Positions 1 through 7,735 of a stretch of 36,179 nucleotides of DNA are shown here, in pieces. The notes beneath the pieces are model-generated. The model was not told the DNA's origin and did no database searches. It saw nothing but the letters and a program-made list of their open reading frames with translations. Source of the DNA: Planctomycetota bacterium (GTDB lineage Bacteria > Planctomycetota > Phycisphaerae > UBA1845); NCBI GenBank assembly GCA_024278775.1, contig JAJRSP010000201.1, positions 1 through 36,179 of the forward strand. The letters run 5' to 3'. Both the position numbers and the translations under genes were made by a program. Every line of letters starts with the position of its first letter. Within the stretch, counting starts at the first letter, position 1.

Positions 1-189
1 GTGATCCAAGCGATCAACGATGCGATCGGCGCGAACATAGCCCCACGTTACGTCGAACCTCGAACCGGCGATGTGCGTCACTCCTGTGCAGATGTCACGC
101 GAGCGAAGGCGTTGTTGGGGTTTGAGCCGAAGGTCACGTTCAAGGACGGCCTAGCCAAGGCGATTGACTATTACCGCACGCTGGTCTGA
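1..189 (+). CDS. NAD-dependent epimerase/dehydratase (GalE-like), C-terminal fragment
   Basis: This is the 3' end of a gene that begins before the window. The 62 visible residues match the tail of extended short-chain dehydrogenases acting on nucleotide sugars (UDP-glucose 4-epimerase type). The stretch RTGDVRHSCADVTRAKALLG, followed by a closing amphipathic helix ending in DYYR, is the substrate-lid segment shared by GalE-like and related epimerases. The Rossmann fold and the YxxxK catalytic site would lie upstream, so the exact substrate cannot be assigned. The reading frame is open to base 1, and the GTG at base 1 is just the window edge, not a supported start. The stop is TGA. A nucleotide-sugar epimerase fits the glycosyltransferases found further along. 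Confidence 0.8.
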   Translation: MIQAINDAIGANIAPRYVEPRTGDVRHSCADVTRAKALLGFEPKVTFKDGLAKAIDYYRTLV

Positions 190-212
190 CTCAAACGCAA
201 AGGATAGCGGTG

Positions 213-506
213 ATGGAGATCACGGAGTTACAACAGCTTGTCGAAACGATGTACAGCGCCAAGGATCGCGAGCGCGGCACGGCTGCGACGTTTCTGTGGC
301 TGTGTGAAGAATTCGGCGAGTTGGCCTCCGCGCTGCGTGAGGGCACGCACGAGGAAAAGTGCGGAGAGTTTGCCGATGTCTTAGCCTGGCTCGTCACGCT
401 CGCCAACATCAACGATGTCAACCTGACCGAAGCGTTGCAAGCTAAGTACGGCACCGGCTGTCCGGGTTGTGGACGGTTGGTCTGCACCTGCGATTCCAAA
501 CCCTAA
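213..506 (+). CDS. MazG-like nucleotide pyrophosphohydrolase
   Basis: A protein of about 97 residues, the size of single-domain MazG-like all-alpha NTP pyrophosphatases. These hydrolyse (d)NTPs to NMP and PPi and often clean up non-canonical nucleotides. The metal-binding pattern is visible: LCEEFGELASAL (an ExxE-type helix near residue 30), then EEKCGEFADVLAWL (an ExxxD helix near residue 50). The tail has a CPGCGRLVCTC cluster, a possible zinc knuckle that minimal MazG domains lack. GTG at 210 and ATG at 213 are adjacent. I chose ATG because an AAAGGA box lies about 8 bases upstream of it. It follows the epimerase by 23 bases and may be co-transcribed. The in vivo substrate is unknown. Confidence 0.8.
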   Translation: MEITELQQLVETMYSAKDRERGTAATFLWLCEEFGELASALREGTHEEKCGEFADVLAWLVTLANINDVNLTEALQAKYGTGCPGCGRLVCTCDSKP

Positions 507-599
507 CGTCCGCCCATCTTGCCAGAGGCAAAGGTCGCGGGTACGGTCATCCGGTGCCGGGGCACCACGCACGGATCGCCGTAGACCCCGTCTGTGCCT
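507..599 (+). other. Short gap with a small GC hairpin ahead of the FHA gene
   Basis: The gap contains the perfect palindrome GGTGCCGGGGCACC at 553-566. It could be a weak transcript end for the MazG-like gene or a leader structure. There is no T-run after it, and I see no convincing promoter. Confidence 0.3.
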
Positions 600-2228
600 A
601 TGGAGTATCGACAGTTGGCTCAGCTACAGATTATCCTCTCGGATGGGCGTCGAACGCGCCACGATCTCGGCAACACCCCCAAGACTGTCGGGCGCGACGC
701 GGCGTGCGACCTCCCCATCGCCGATCCCAGCGCCTCGCGTCGTCATGCGAGATTCATCCCGCAGGACGATCGCACCTTCGTGGAAGACCTCGGTAGCAAA
801 AACGGCACGCTTCTCAACGACATCCCGTGCGAGGGACGCCACATTCTGCAGGATGGCGACCGGGTGCTGGTCGGCTCGACGCTGATCGTCTTCCATGAAA
901 CTCCGGTATCAACCACCTCCGTCGTCATAGCTGACAATCTCACCGCGACACACGCCACCAAGTACCTCAGCGGCGACAAGAACCTCAACCTGTCCAAGCA
1001 GCGGCTCGAGATGATCTACGAGCTTACCGGTCGACTCACGAGACTCCGTGGCCGCGACGAGCTTCTCGAAGAGGCCATGAACATCTGCTTCGAATCCTTG
1101 CACTTCGAACGCGGCACGATCGGTATCCGACGAGAGGGAGGTCGCACACTCGATTGGCCCGTCGTACGTAACCTGCGCGGCGCAGAGGGCGAGCTCACCA
1201 TCAGCCGATCCCTGCTCCGACGTGCCCTCGAACACGGAGAACGAGCTATCTTTACCGACGCCGGCGGAACAGAGGTTGACCCGACGGTGAGCATGGTGCA
1301 GCACGGTATCCGGTCGGCCATGTGTGTCCCGCTCACGCAGGACGACGATATTCTCGGCGTGGTGTATGGCGATCGCACGAGCACGGCCACACCCTATACC
1401 GAGGAAGACATTGATTTCTTCGCCGGCATCGCCCAACAGATTAGCATCGGGCTCATTAACAGTCGGCTGATGCGCGACCAGGAGCGGATGATTCGGCTGA
1501 ACCACGATATCGACCTGGCCAGAAGCATTCAGACCGGTCTGCTCCCCACCACCTTGCCGCACACCGACTGCTTGCACATAGCGGCCCTGAACGAACCGGG
1601 AGCCCGAGTCAGTGGTGACTACTACGATGTGATCGAGCGAGGAGACGACCTCGTCTGGTGCCTGGTGGCCGACGTCACCGGTGAGGGGGTCGCGGCGGCG
1701 ATGCTTATGGCCAACCTTCAAGCCACCGTGCGGGTGACCATCGACGAATCGAAAGACCCCGGCGCTCTCTTGAAGCGATGGAACCAGTTGATCTACCGCA
1801 ACACCGACACCTCCAAGTTCATCACGGCCCTGCTGATTTTGATCGATCCGGCGGAAAGACGGATGCACTATGCCAGCGCGGGGCACTGCCCCCCCATCCT
1901 CATTCATCACAACGACACGCCACCGACTTCAATCGAGGGGGAGTCCACGTTTCCCCTCGGCGTCGTGGAGGATGCGGAGTTTGCCACGAATACTGTGGAG
2001 CTGGGAGCCGGTCCGGTCACGATCTTCGGCTATACCGACGGCGTAATCGAGGCGATGGACACGGACCAGAACCAGTTTGGCACAGACCGGCTGATATCAC
2101 TACTCGCCGAACACCCCGAGCCGAACCCGGCGGCACTCATCAAACAGGTGCGTAAGCGCGTGTCCGCCTTCGCCGGAGCCGCCGCGCAGAGCGATGACAT
2201 CACCATCCTTGCAGCCGCACTACGGTAA
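600..2228 (+). CDS. FHA-GAF-PP2C (SpoIIE/RsbU-type) serine phosphatase
   Basis: A three-domain cytosolic signalling protein of about 542 residues. Counting from the GTG at 594, residues 10-105 are an FHA phosphothreonine-binding domain, with GR at 33-34, SRRH at 48-51 and the NG pair at 70-71. Residues 145-290 look like a GAF sensor domain. A helical linker (about 293-320) leads to a PPM/SpoIIE phosphatase domain. Its acidic metal motifs are present: GDYYD (341-345), ADVTGEG (359-365), TDGVIEA (481-487) and SDDIT (533-537). The usual DVTGHG motif is DVTGEG here. RsbU-like enzymes dephosphorylate anti-sigma antagonists in partner-switching cascades, but no anti-sigma factor or STAS partner lies nearby. 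The start could be GTG 594 or ATG 600; neither has a strong ribosome site. Confidence 0.9.
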   Translation: MEYRQLAQLQIILSDGRRTRHDLGNTPKTVGRDAACDLPIADPSASRRHARFIPQDDRTFVEDLGSKNGTLLNDIPCEGRHILQDGDRVLVGSTLIVFHETPVSTTSVVIADNLTATHATKYLSGDKNLNLSKQRLEMIYELTGRLTRLRGRDELLEEAMNICFESLHFERGTIGIRREGGRTLDWPVVRNLRGAEGELTISRSLLRRALEHGERAIFTDAGGTEVDPTVSMVQHGIRSAMCVPLTQDDDILGVVYGDRTSTATPYTEEDIDFFAGIAQQISIGLINSRLMRDQERMIRLNHDIDLARSIQTGLLPTTLPHTDCLHIAALNEPGARVSGDYYDVIERGDDLVWCLVADVTGEGVAAAMLMANLQATVRVTIDESKDPGALLKRWNQLIYRNTDTSKFITALLILIDPAERRMHYASAGHCPPILIHHNDTPPTSIEGESTFPLGVVEDAEFATNTVELGAGPVTIFGYTDGVIEAMDTDQNQFGTDRLISLLAEHPEPNPAALIKQVRKRVSAFAGAAAQSDDITILAAALR

Positions 2229-2234
2229 CGCAGC

Positions 2235-2326
2235 GGGTGGCATGGCGAAGCGAAGCGAAGCCATGGGGGCGCTCGACACCCATGCCCGCGCCTCCGGCTT
2301 GGGCATACCACCCACCCGTGCCACCC
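2235..2326. repeat. Modular palindromic element between the phosphatase gene and pyrC
   Basis: A 92-bp intergenic unit bounded by 8-bp inverted repeats: GGGTGGCA at 2235-2242 and TGCCACCC at 2319-2326. Nested palindromes lie inside: CATGGC/GCCATG (2241-2246 and 2260-2265), CATGGG/CCCATG (2262-2267 and 2279-2284) and ATGCCC/GGGCAT (2282-2287 and 2301-2306). The short tandem GAAGC fills the first loop. It has no coding potential and looks like a non-autonomous palindromic repeat, which may also end phosphatase transcription. Confidence 0.55.
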
Positions 2327-2342
2327 GTCCGCTCACTCCTGA

Positions 2343-2373
2343 TTGGACGCGCTGCGGTTGTCGCGCGTATAGT
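2343..2373 (+). promoter_or_regulatory. Possible sigma-70-like promoter for pyrC
   Basis: TTGGAC at 2343-2348 and TATAGT at 2368-2373 are separated by 19 bases and lie about 70 bases before the pyrC start. The spacer is longer than ideal. This is pattern matching only. Confidence 0.3.
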
Positions 2374-2444
2374 ACGCTCCACGCGACGATGCGAAAACTA
2401 CGGAAGGACGGACCCGGATTAGCACTTCGACTGACGAACTCACC

Positions 2445-3743
2445 ATGTGGCACACGACGCAACACAACTCCCTCATCATCAAAAACGCTCGCATCATCGA
2501 TCCGGCGTTATCGCGTGACACCAGCGGAGACATCGCCGTCGTCAATGGCGTGATCGCCGATCAAGCGCCAGCGGGTGCTGATGTCATCGACGCCTCGGAA
2601 AAGATTCTCTGCCCCGGGCTGATGGACATCCACGTTCACCTGCGCGACCCGGGTCAGACGCACAAGGAAGACATCGAGACCGGTACGGCCGCCGCGGCCG
2701 CCGGCGGATTCACCTATGTCGCCTGCATGCCCAACACACGCCCCCCGCTCGACGATCCGGAGCGGATTCATTACGTATTGACGCGAGCTGGTGAACTCGG
2801 TGCGTGCGACGTTGGCCCCATCGCGTGCATCACGAAACACCGCGCCGGGGAACAGATTACCGACATGGCCGCCCTACAACGGGCCGGCGCGGTTGCCTTC
2901 AGTGACGACGGCGACGGCGTGGAGGATGACGAGGTCATGCGCGCGGCGCTCCTCGAAGCGAAGCGGTTGGGTGCCGTGCTGATCCAACACTGCGAATACA
3001 AAAAAATGTCCGCCGGCGGCGTGATGCACCTCGGTACCGCGTCCGAGCGTCTTGGTTTGCCCGGTTTGGACCCGCGATCGGAAGAGGCGATGATCGAACG
3101 AGACATCGCACTCAGCCGCGAGACCGGCGGCCGATATCACGTCGCGCACATCTCCACGGCCAAGGCTGTTGAACTCGTGCGTCGCGCGAAACGGGACGGC
3201 GTCCCCGTCACGGCTGAGGTCTGCACGCACCACCTGCTGCTCACCGATGAAGACGTCCGCCGCGACGACACCCACACGAAGATGCATCCGCCCTTGCGTC
3301 CCGCGTACGATGTCGAAGCCTGCCGCCGGGGTTTGCTCGACGGCACGATTGATTGCATCGTGACGGACCACGCGCCGCACGCCGCCGACGAGAAGGCCGT
3401 AGATTTTCTCAAAGCACCGCCCGGTATCGTCGGCCTCGAAACCGCCGTGGCGCTCGCGGCCAAGGCGATGGTGGCGTCGAACCTCGCAGATTGGCCTCGA
3501 TTGATAGAATGGTTCACGGCGGCTCCCGCCCGTGTGTTGGGCACTGCGCCGCCAGCCATCCGGGTCGGTCAGACGGCCAATCTAACCTTGATCGACCCGG
3601 ACCAGAGATGGACGGTAGACCCCAAAAAGTTTCTTTCCAGGTCAAAAAACACGCCTTTTGGCGGCTGGGAGCTAATCGGCCGGCCCGTCGGCACGATTCG
3701 GGGATGCAGCTTCCGTTGCCACCAAGACACCGCAATCGGCTAA
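2445..3743 (+). CDS. pyrC: Dihydroorotase
   Basis: Catalyses reversible cyclisation of N-carbamoyl-L-aspartate to dihydroorotate, the third step of de novo pyrimidine synthesis, in the cytoplasm. The 432 residues match the type I (PyrC/CAD-like) amidohydrolase length. The signature DIHVHLRDPGQ holds metal ligands H63 and H65. Other expected ligands are the DDGDG loop near 154-158, H182 (QHCEY), H235 (VAHIST) and the catalytic aspartate in TDHAPH near 308. An N-terminal beta-sandwich strand (LIIKNARIIDP) and the C-terminal strand (TANLTLIDP) complete the amidohydrolase frame. The ATG at 2445 lacks a clear Shine-Dalgarno site. No other pyr gene is nearby, so it is probably a single-gene unit. 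Confidence 0.96.
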   Translation: MWHTTQHNSLIIKNARIIDPALSRDTSGDIAVVNGVIADQAPAGADVIDASEKILCPGLMDIHVHLRDPGQTHKEDIETGTAAAAAGGFTYVACMPNTRPPLDDPERIHYVLTRAGELGACDVGPIACITKHRAGEQITDMAALQRAGAVAFSDDGDGVEDDEVMRAALLEAKRLGAVLIQHCEYKKMSAGGVMHLGTASERLGLPGLDPRSEEAMIERDIALSRETGGRYHVAHISTAKAVELVRRAKRDGVPVTAEVCTHHLLLTDEDVRRDDTHTKMHPPLRPAYDVEACRRGLLDGTIDCIVTDHAPHAADEKAVDFLKAPPGIVGLETAVALAAKAMVASNLADWPRLIEWFTAAPARVLGTAPPAIRVGQTANLTLIDPDQRWTVDPKKFLSRSKNTPFGGWELIGRPVGTIRGCSFRCHQDTAIG

Positions 3744-3803
3744 TCGGCCTTTCCTGAACCCGCACCTGAGGTTGTGATATCTTGTCGTAGGCAGTGTATT
3801 TTC

Positions 3804-3831
3804 TTGACCCGGGCTTCTGACAGGGTACATT
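3804..3831 (+). promoter_or_regulatory. Probable sigma-70-like promoter for the PilZ gene
   Basis: TTGACC at 3804-3809 and TACATT at 3826-3831 have a 16-base spacer. A GCCGGG/CCCGGC hairpin (3843-3848 and 3855-3860) follows within the leader and ends just before the AGGAGA ribosome site, so it could modulate translation. This is inferred from pattern only. Confidence 0.45.
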
Positions 3832-3874
3832 GTATGGGTGGTGCCGGGTGAACGCCCGGCCAGGAGACCAACGG

Positions 3875-4258
3875 ATGCTCACACCGAACGATGGTACCCC
3901 GCCTATCTCAGACAGCGTCGCCACGATTGAACGAGCCATCGATGAGCAGCGGCTGGCCAATCGCGATTCTCACCGGCTTCCGATGAGGCTGACCGCGTTG
4001 GGATGTGCTACGAGTCTGGCGTGCGTCTCCGAAAACATCAGCGAGGGCGGCTGCTTCACGCACCTGCCGTCCGATGCCGGGCTTGTCGTCGGCCAACGAT
4101 GTGAGATTGAGTTCACGCCGGATCCGTCCGACACGACCGCCGCCGACCTGTCCGGTGAGATCCGCTACGCCACCGTAATCCGGACGGGTACCGTCATCCG
4201 CAAAGGCGGCGCGATGATTGGAACCGGGCTCCGCTTCGACCAACCGCTCTTCTTCTAG
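3875..4258 (+). CDS. PilZ domain protein (predicted c-di-GMP binder)
   Basis: A 127-residue cytosolic protein built almost entirely of one PilZ domain. An Arg-rich lead (ANRDSHRLPMRL) precedes the beta-barrel. Inside it, ENISEGG supplies the [D/N]xSxxG motif that, with the RxxxR arginines, binds cyclic di-GMP. The tail GTGLRFDQP resembles the usual closing strand of PilZ folds. I chose the ATG at 3875 because AGGAGA lies just upstream; an in-frame ATG at 3834 would add 15 poorly supported residues upstream. It converges on a membrane GT-C-like gene with a 16-base gap. No GGDEF or EAL gene is in the window, so its signalling partner is unknown. Confidence 0.82.
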   Translation: MLTPNDGTPPISDSVATIERAIDEQRLANRDSHRLPMRLTALGCATSLACVSENISEGGCFTHLPSDAGLVVGQRCEIEFTPDPSDTTAADLSGEIRYATVIRTGTVIRKGGAMIGTGLRFDQPLFF

Positions 4259-4274
4259 ACCGCACCACTACGGA

Positions 4275-6134
4275 TCACGCGCCGAGCCGCAGGCTTTCGA
4301 GGGGGTCGATCCTTGCCGCGGAGGTTGGCGGGGGATCGTAGGTAAACAGGCAATCGTGGACTGTAGCCCTCCGCACCGTTTCATACGGCGACAGTGAGAA
4401 CCGATCGCGCACGGCTGACGGCTTCGGGAGCCAGTAGTCGCGCCATTGGTTGTCGGGGTCGAGGGCAAACAAGACGCGTGGATGATCCAGCCCGCGTGCC
4501 TCGGCGATCCGTTCGAGCCAGTGGTCGAGCGTCGCGCGGTCCGGCGGAATCGGCAGAGCGGGGATGCCGGTTTCTAGCGTGACAAATTCATGGAAGTTGC
4601 TCACGATGACCAGCGAGGGATCATGGTGAGCCTTCAGCCAGCCAAACAGCGCTGCGGCATCCGGCTCAAACGCGCGGCTCCAGGCTCCGTAGGGAGTGGT
4701 GGGACGGTCGGCCGCGTGCCAACGCTGGAGCGTACGCGACCAGGACACCTGCACGATAAAAAGCATGGCCACTGATAGAGCGGCGCAAAGAATCACGCGA
4801 GTGCCACGACGCGGCACTAAAAAAAGCGGTGTCAATAAAAGAAACACGTAGAGCGGTTTCGCGGGAAGATAGTAGCGATCCAATCCGACGTAGTGAAACT
4901 TCCCCCCAAATAACGCAGTAGCCGAAACGAGCATCGTCAGCAGCGTGACCACGAGGCAGGCCCCCACTCCGACGGCCGGCGTATGGACCCACCGCCCCAT
5001 CGCACGGCGAACCCGTCGGTTCATGAGAACCGTCAGGCCGAACGCCAAAGGCCACCAGGAGAACGCTGCGACAACACCGGGGCGGTAGTCGTACAGCCCG
5101 AGGGCCGTCCATTGGGCCCACGCGGTCGTGATCAGACTCAGAGAGAACGAAGCCGATGCGCCGGTGCCGAGGTTCAACTGCGAGGACACGGAGGCGGACG
5201 AACTCATCATGCGGTTGAAGATCACCATCGCGGCGATCGGCACAACCGCCCCCAGGGCATACGCCAGCACGTGCCGCGGCGTCACCCGTCTTGACGCCAT
5301 CCAAAGAATGAGCAGATACAAACCCATTCCGGCGCTGACGAAGACAGCCGCGTAGCGAATCCAAACCAACGCACCGGCGGCCAGACCGATCAGCGCGAAT
5401 CGAAACAACCCAAGCCGGTGCTTGCGATCAGAAAGCCCGGCAGGGATGCCGCGTGGCAAACCAGACACGTCCTGCACGGCACTCAGGGCGAGGATCAACC
5501 ACGGCAGAATGGCCATGATGATGGCATCGGTCGACGGGTTGATGAGTGATGCCGCCGGCACAGCCAAGCCGGATACAACCGCTGCCAGAACGTATCGAGA
5601 CACACCGACCCGCGCGGCTCGCACCACTACCGCAAACCAACCGACCAGCGCAAACGCGCAGGCGATCGCACTGATCCAGTGCGCGGCGTCGATGCTTGTG
5701 CCACCGATCACGGCACGAACGGCACAAACCGCAAGCGGGTATCCGGCCGGCCACTGCGTAAGATAGCCCCAGTCGAACTGCCATTGCCAGGGTTGGTGCG
5801 GCGCGACCGGTGGAAGCGACGTGAGACCCTGCCCGGCGTAGAGACGATCGGCCGCGATGAGCTGATACGCGTAGTCGGATTCGATCAGCGGCGCGATACC
5901 TCGTTGATGCGGCGTTTTCGCCAGCGCAAAGGAGAGCAGCGCTGCGGTCGCGAAGAGCAGGAGCCAACGTACGGGCTGTGGTGTGACAGGTTCGGGCGTC
6001 GCCGGAGCCAGGAAAGCCTCGGAGCGGGCTGCCAGCGGGCAACGTAGAGACGTATCGTCTTCGGGACCGGGCGGTCGCTGCGCTGGAACCGCAACGCTTG
6101 GTCCGTCCACAACGATTCCACTCCCCATGGGCAT
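4275..6134 (-). CDS. Multi-pass membrane protein, GT-C glycosyltransferase-like
   Basis: An integral membrane protein of about 619 residues. A cytoplasmic N-terminal tail rich in Pro and Arg precedes the first segment (WLLLFATAALLSFALA). A lumen-type loop with an acidic motif (IESDYAY) and a Trp-rich stretch (QPWQWQFDWGYLTQWPAGYP) follows, as in ArnT/PMT-like GT-C enzymes. Many hydrophobic helices come next, and then a soluble C-terminal domain of about 150 residues. GT-C enzymes use polyprenyl-phosphate sugars to modify lipids or proteins outside the membrane. The donor and acceptor are not predictable here. The start at 6134 (ATGCCCATG) is the first in-frame ATG after the repeat-rich gap; an earlier frame extends to 6362 but runs through palindromes. 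The last 15 coding bases overlap a repeat-like 15-mer. Confidence 0.6.
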   Translation of the reverse strand: MPMGSGIVVDGPSVAVPAQRPPGPEDDTSLRCPLAARSEAFLAPATPEPVTPQPVRWLLLFATAALLSFALAKTPHQRGIAPLIESDYAYQLIAADRLYAGQGLTSLPPVAPHQPWQWQFDWGYLTQWPAGYPLAVCAVRAVIGGTSIDAAHWISAIACAFALVGWFAVVVRAARVGVSRYVLAAVVSGLAVPAASLINPSTDAIIMAILPWLILALSAVQDVSGLPRGIPAGLSDRKHRLGLFRFALIGLAAGALVWIRYAAVFVSAGMGLYLLILWMASRRVTPRHVLAYALGAVVPIAAMVIFNRMMSSSASVSSQLNLGTGASASFSLSLITTAWAQWTALGLYDYRPGVVAAFSWWPLAFGLTVLMNRRVRRAMGRWVHTPAVGVGACLVVTLLTMLVSATALFGGKFHYVGLDRYYLPAKPLYVFLLLTPLFLVPRRGTRVILCAALSVAMLFIVQVSWSRTLQRWHAADRPTTPYGAWSRAFEPDAAALFGWLKAHHDPSLVIVSNFHEFVTLETGIPALPIPPDRATLDHWLERIAEARGLDHPRVLFALDPDNQWRDYWLPKPSAVRDRFSLSPYETVRRATVHDCLFTYDPPPTSAARIDPLESLRLGA

Positions 6135-6455
6135 GCGCGTTCTCGCTTCGATGGCACGATCCGGTAGCGGCCACGCCGCTCCGTTATCGGTCCTATCGGA
6201 TGCCGGCGTTCTTCGGTTTAGCCCGCCACCGGGCGTGGCCATTCTTTTTGGCGGCGCGGGGTGCCCCGCTCTTCGGGTACTCCCGAAGGGTGGGGAACGG
6301 ACTTCGTATGCAAGACTCCGTTCACTTCCCAAATCGTTACCGCCTCCGTTTGCGTCCCCCACCCTTCGCCTTGGGGCAAAAAATGGGGCACCCCCGGTTA
6401 TGCGAATCCATTCAAGCGGGATCGGTCAGATTCCGACAGATTATGGGAACCTGCC
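6135..6455. repeat. Divergent 321-bp gap with nested inverted repeats
   Basis: This gap separates the divergent GT-C-like and GT2 genes and holds no convincing gene. An outer pair GGGGTGCCCC (6258-6267) and GGGGCACCCC (6385-6394) encloses an inner pair CGAAGGGTGGGG (6284-6295) and CCCCACCCTTCG (6357-6368). Together they can fold into a long cruciform of about 137 bp. A smaller GCCCG/CGGGC hairpin lies just left of it near 6220. Promoters for both flanking genes must be here, but I cannot pick them out. Confidence 0.5.
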
Positions 6456-7718
6456 ATGAAACTGACTATCGTCATTCCGGCGCTGAATGAAGAGGACGCA
6501 ATCGGTGCCACCATCGAGCGTACGCTCGCGGCGCGTGCCTATATTGTCGACGCCAGCCCCGTCGACGCGGTGGAGGTGATCGTGGTGAGCGACGGCTCCA
6601 CCGACCGGACGGCCGAGATTGTGGCAGGCTTCAAAGGCGTCAAGCTGATCGAGTTTGAACACAACCGGGGCTACGGCGCAGCCATCAAAGAGGGGTTTCG
6701 TCAGGGGACGGGTGATCTGGTTGCCTTCCTCGACGGCGATGGCACGTGCGATCCAAGATTCTTCGCGACACTTTGCACGGCCCTGATCGAAGAACACGCA
6801 GCCGTGGCGATCGGGTCACGGCTCGGTCCCCAGAGCGACATGCCGCGCGTCCGCCGGCTGGGCAATCGTCTTTATGCGTTGATCCTATCGGCGCTGTCGA
6901 ACCGAATCGTAAGCGATACGGCCAGCGGTATGCGTGTCATTCATCGACGCACTCTGGAACAACTGTACCCCCTGCCGGACGGCCTCCACTTCACCCCGGC
7001 GATGAGCGCTCGCGTGCTCTGCGACGACCAACTCCGGATTGTGGAGCGACCGATGGCCTACGCCGAGCGTATCGGAGATTCAAAGCTGCACGTACTACGA
7101 GACGGCATCCGTTTTCTTCACACCATTCTAGAAATGACGTTGATGTGGAAGCCGGCGAAGCTGTTCGCGCTCTCCGCTTGTTTTTGCTTGATGCTGATGA
7201 CGCTGCTGGCGGTTCATCCGGTGGAGGTGTGGCTGCGTGTGGGACGACTGGAAGAAGACATGATCTACCGGTTGCTTTTTTGCTCACTGCTGGGCAGCGC
7301 CGGGGTCACGCTTCTATCGGCGAGTGTGATTTGCGAAAACCTGCACCGTCTGTGGACGCCGGACGTAGCGCCGCGAACTTTTTCCGCAGAGGTGCTCGAT
7401 CGCGGTTTTACCTTTACAGGCTTGGCGATCGCCATGGTGCCGGCGGTTCCAATGCTGGCTACGCTAATCGGTCCGGGTCTCTGGACCCGCATCACGGACG
7501 GTTACGTCGCGATCCATTGGTCACGGGTGGTGCTGGCCGGGCTGATTGCGTTTTCAATCGGGCAGACACTCGTGACCGTGCTGGTCGCTAATCTGATTCG
7601 TTTTCACACCGCCCGGCGATCCATGCGCCTCGGCCATGATGAGCCATCGACCCTCGTCGCTTCGGCGACGAAACCGCTGCGTTCGCCGCGCCGTTCCCGT
7701 CCCCGCACCACCGCCTAA
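6456..7718 (+). CDS. GT2 family glycosyltransferase with C-terminal membrane helices
   Basis: A 420-residue GT-A glycosyltransferase of family 2. MKLTIVIPALNEE opens the Rossmann-like nucleotide-binding fold. DGS at 46-48 binds the nucleotide, and DGD at 93-95 is the DxD-type metal site. From about residue 230 several hydrophobic helices follow (for example LFALSACFCLMLMTLLAV), so the catalytic domain is tethered to the inner membrane. This resembles polyprenyl-phosphate sugar transferases (DPM1/GtrB-like). That would pair logically with the adjacent GT-C-like gene, since one enzyme makes a lipid-linked sugar and the other uses it. That pairing is inferred. ATG 6456 begins exactly at the family's N-terminal strand. 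The last 40 residues are basic and probably disordered. Confidence 0.88.
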   Translation: MKLTIVIPALNEEDAIGATIERTLAARAYIVDASPVDAVEVIVVSDGSTDRTAEIVAGFKGVKLIEFEHNRGYGAAIKEGFRQGTGDLVAFLDGDGTCDPRFFATLCTALIEEHAAVAIGSRLGPQSDMPRVRRLGNRLYALILSALSNRIVSDTASGMRVIHRRTLEQLYPLPDGLHFTPAMSARVLCDDQLRIVERPMAYAERIGDSKLHVLRDGIRFLHTILEMTLMWKPAKLFALSACFCLMLMTLLAVHPVEVWLRVGRLEEDMIYRLLFCSLLGSAGVTLLSASVICENLHRLWTPDVAPRTFSAEVLDRGFTFTGLAIAMVPAVPMLATLIGPGLWTRITDGYVAIHWSRVVLAGLIAFSIGQTLVTVLVANLIRFHTARRSMRLGHDEPSTLVASATKPLRSPRRSRPRTTA

Positions 7719-7735
7719 CGGCTCGTCGACGTATG

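Noticed and set aside
909..1910. Long open frame on the minus strand opposite the FHA-GAF-PP2C gene
   Set aside because: It lies fully antisense to a gene with clear domains and shows no family features; it is a GC-rich shadow frame.
6135..6362. Upstream extension of the GT-C-like protein by 76 residues
   Set aside because: The added part is Pro/Gly/Arg-rich and encoded by inverted repeats, so ATG 6134 is a better start.
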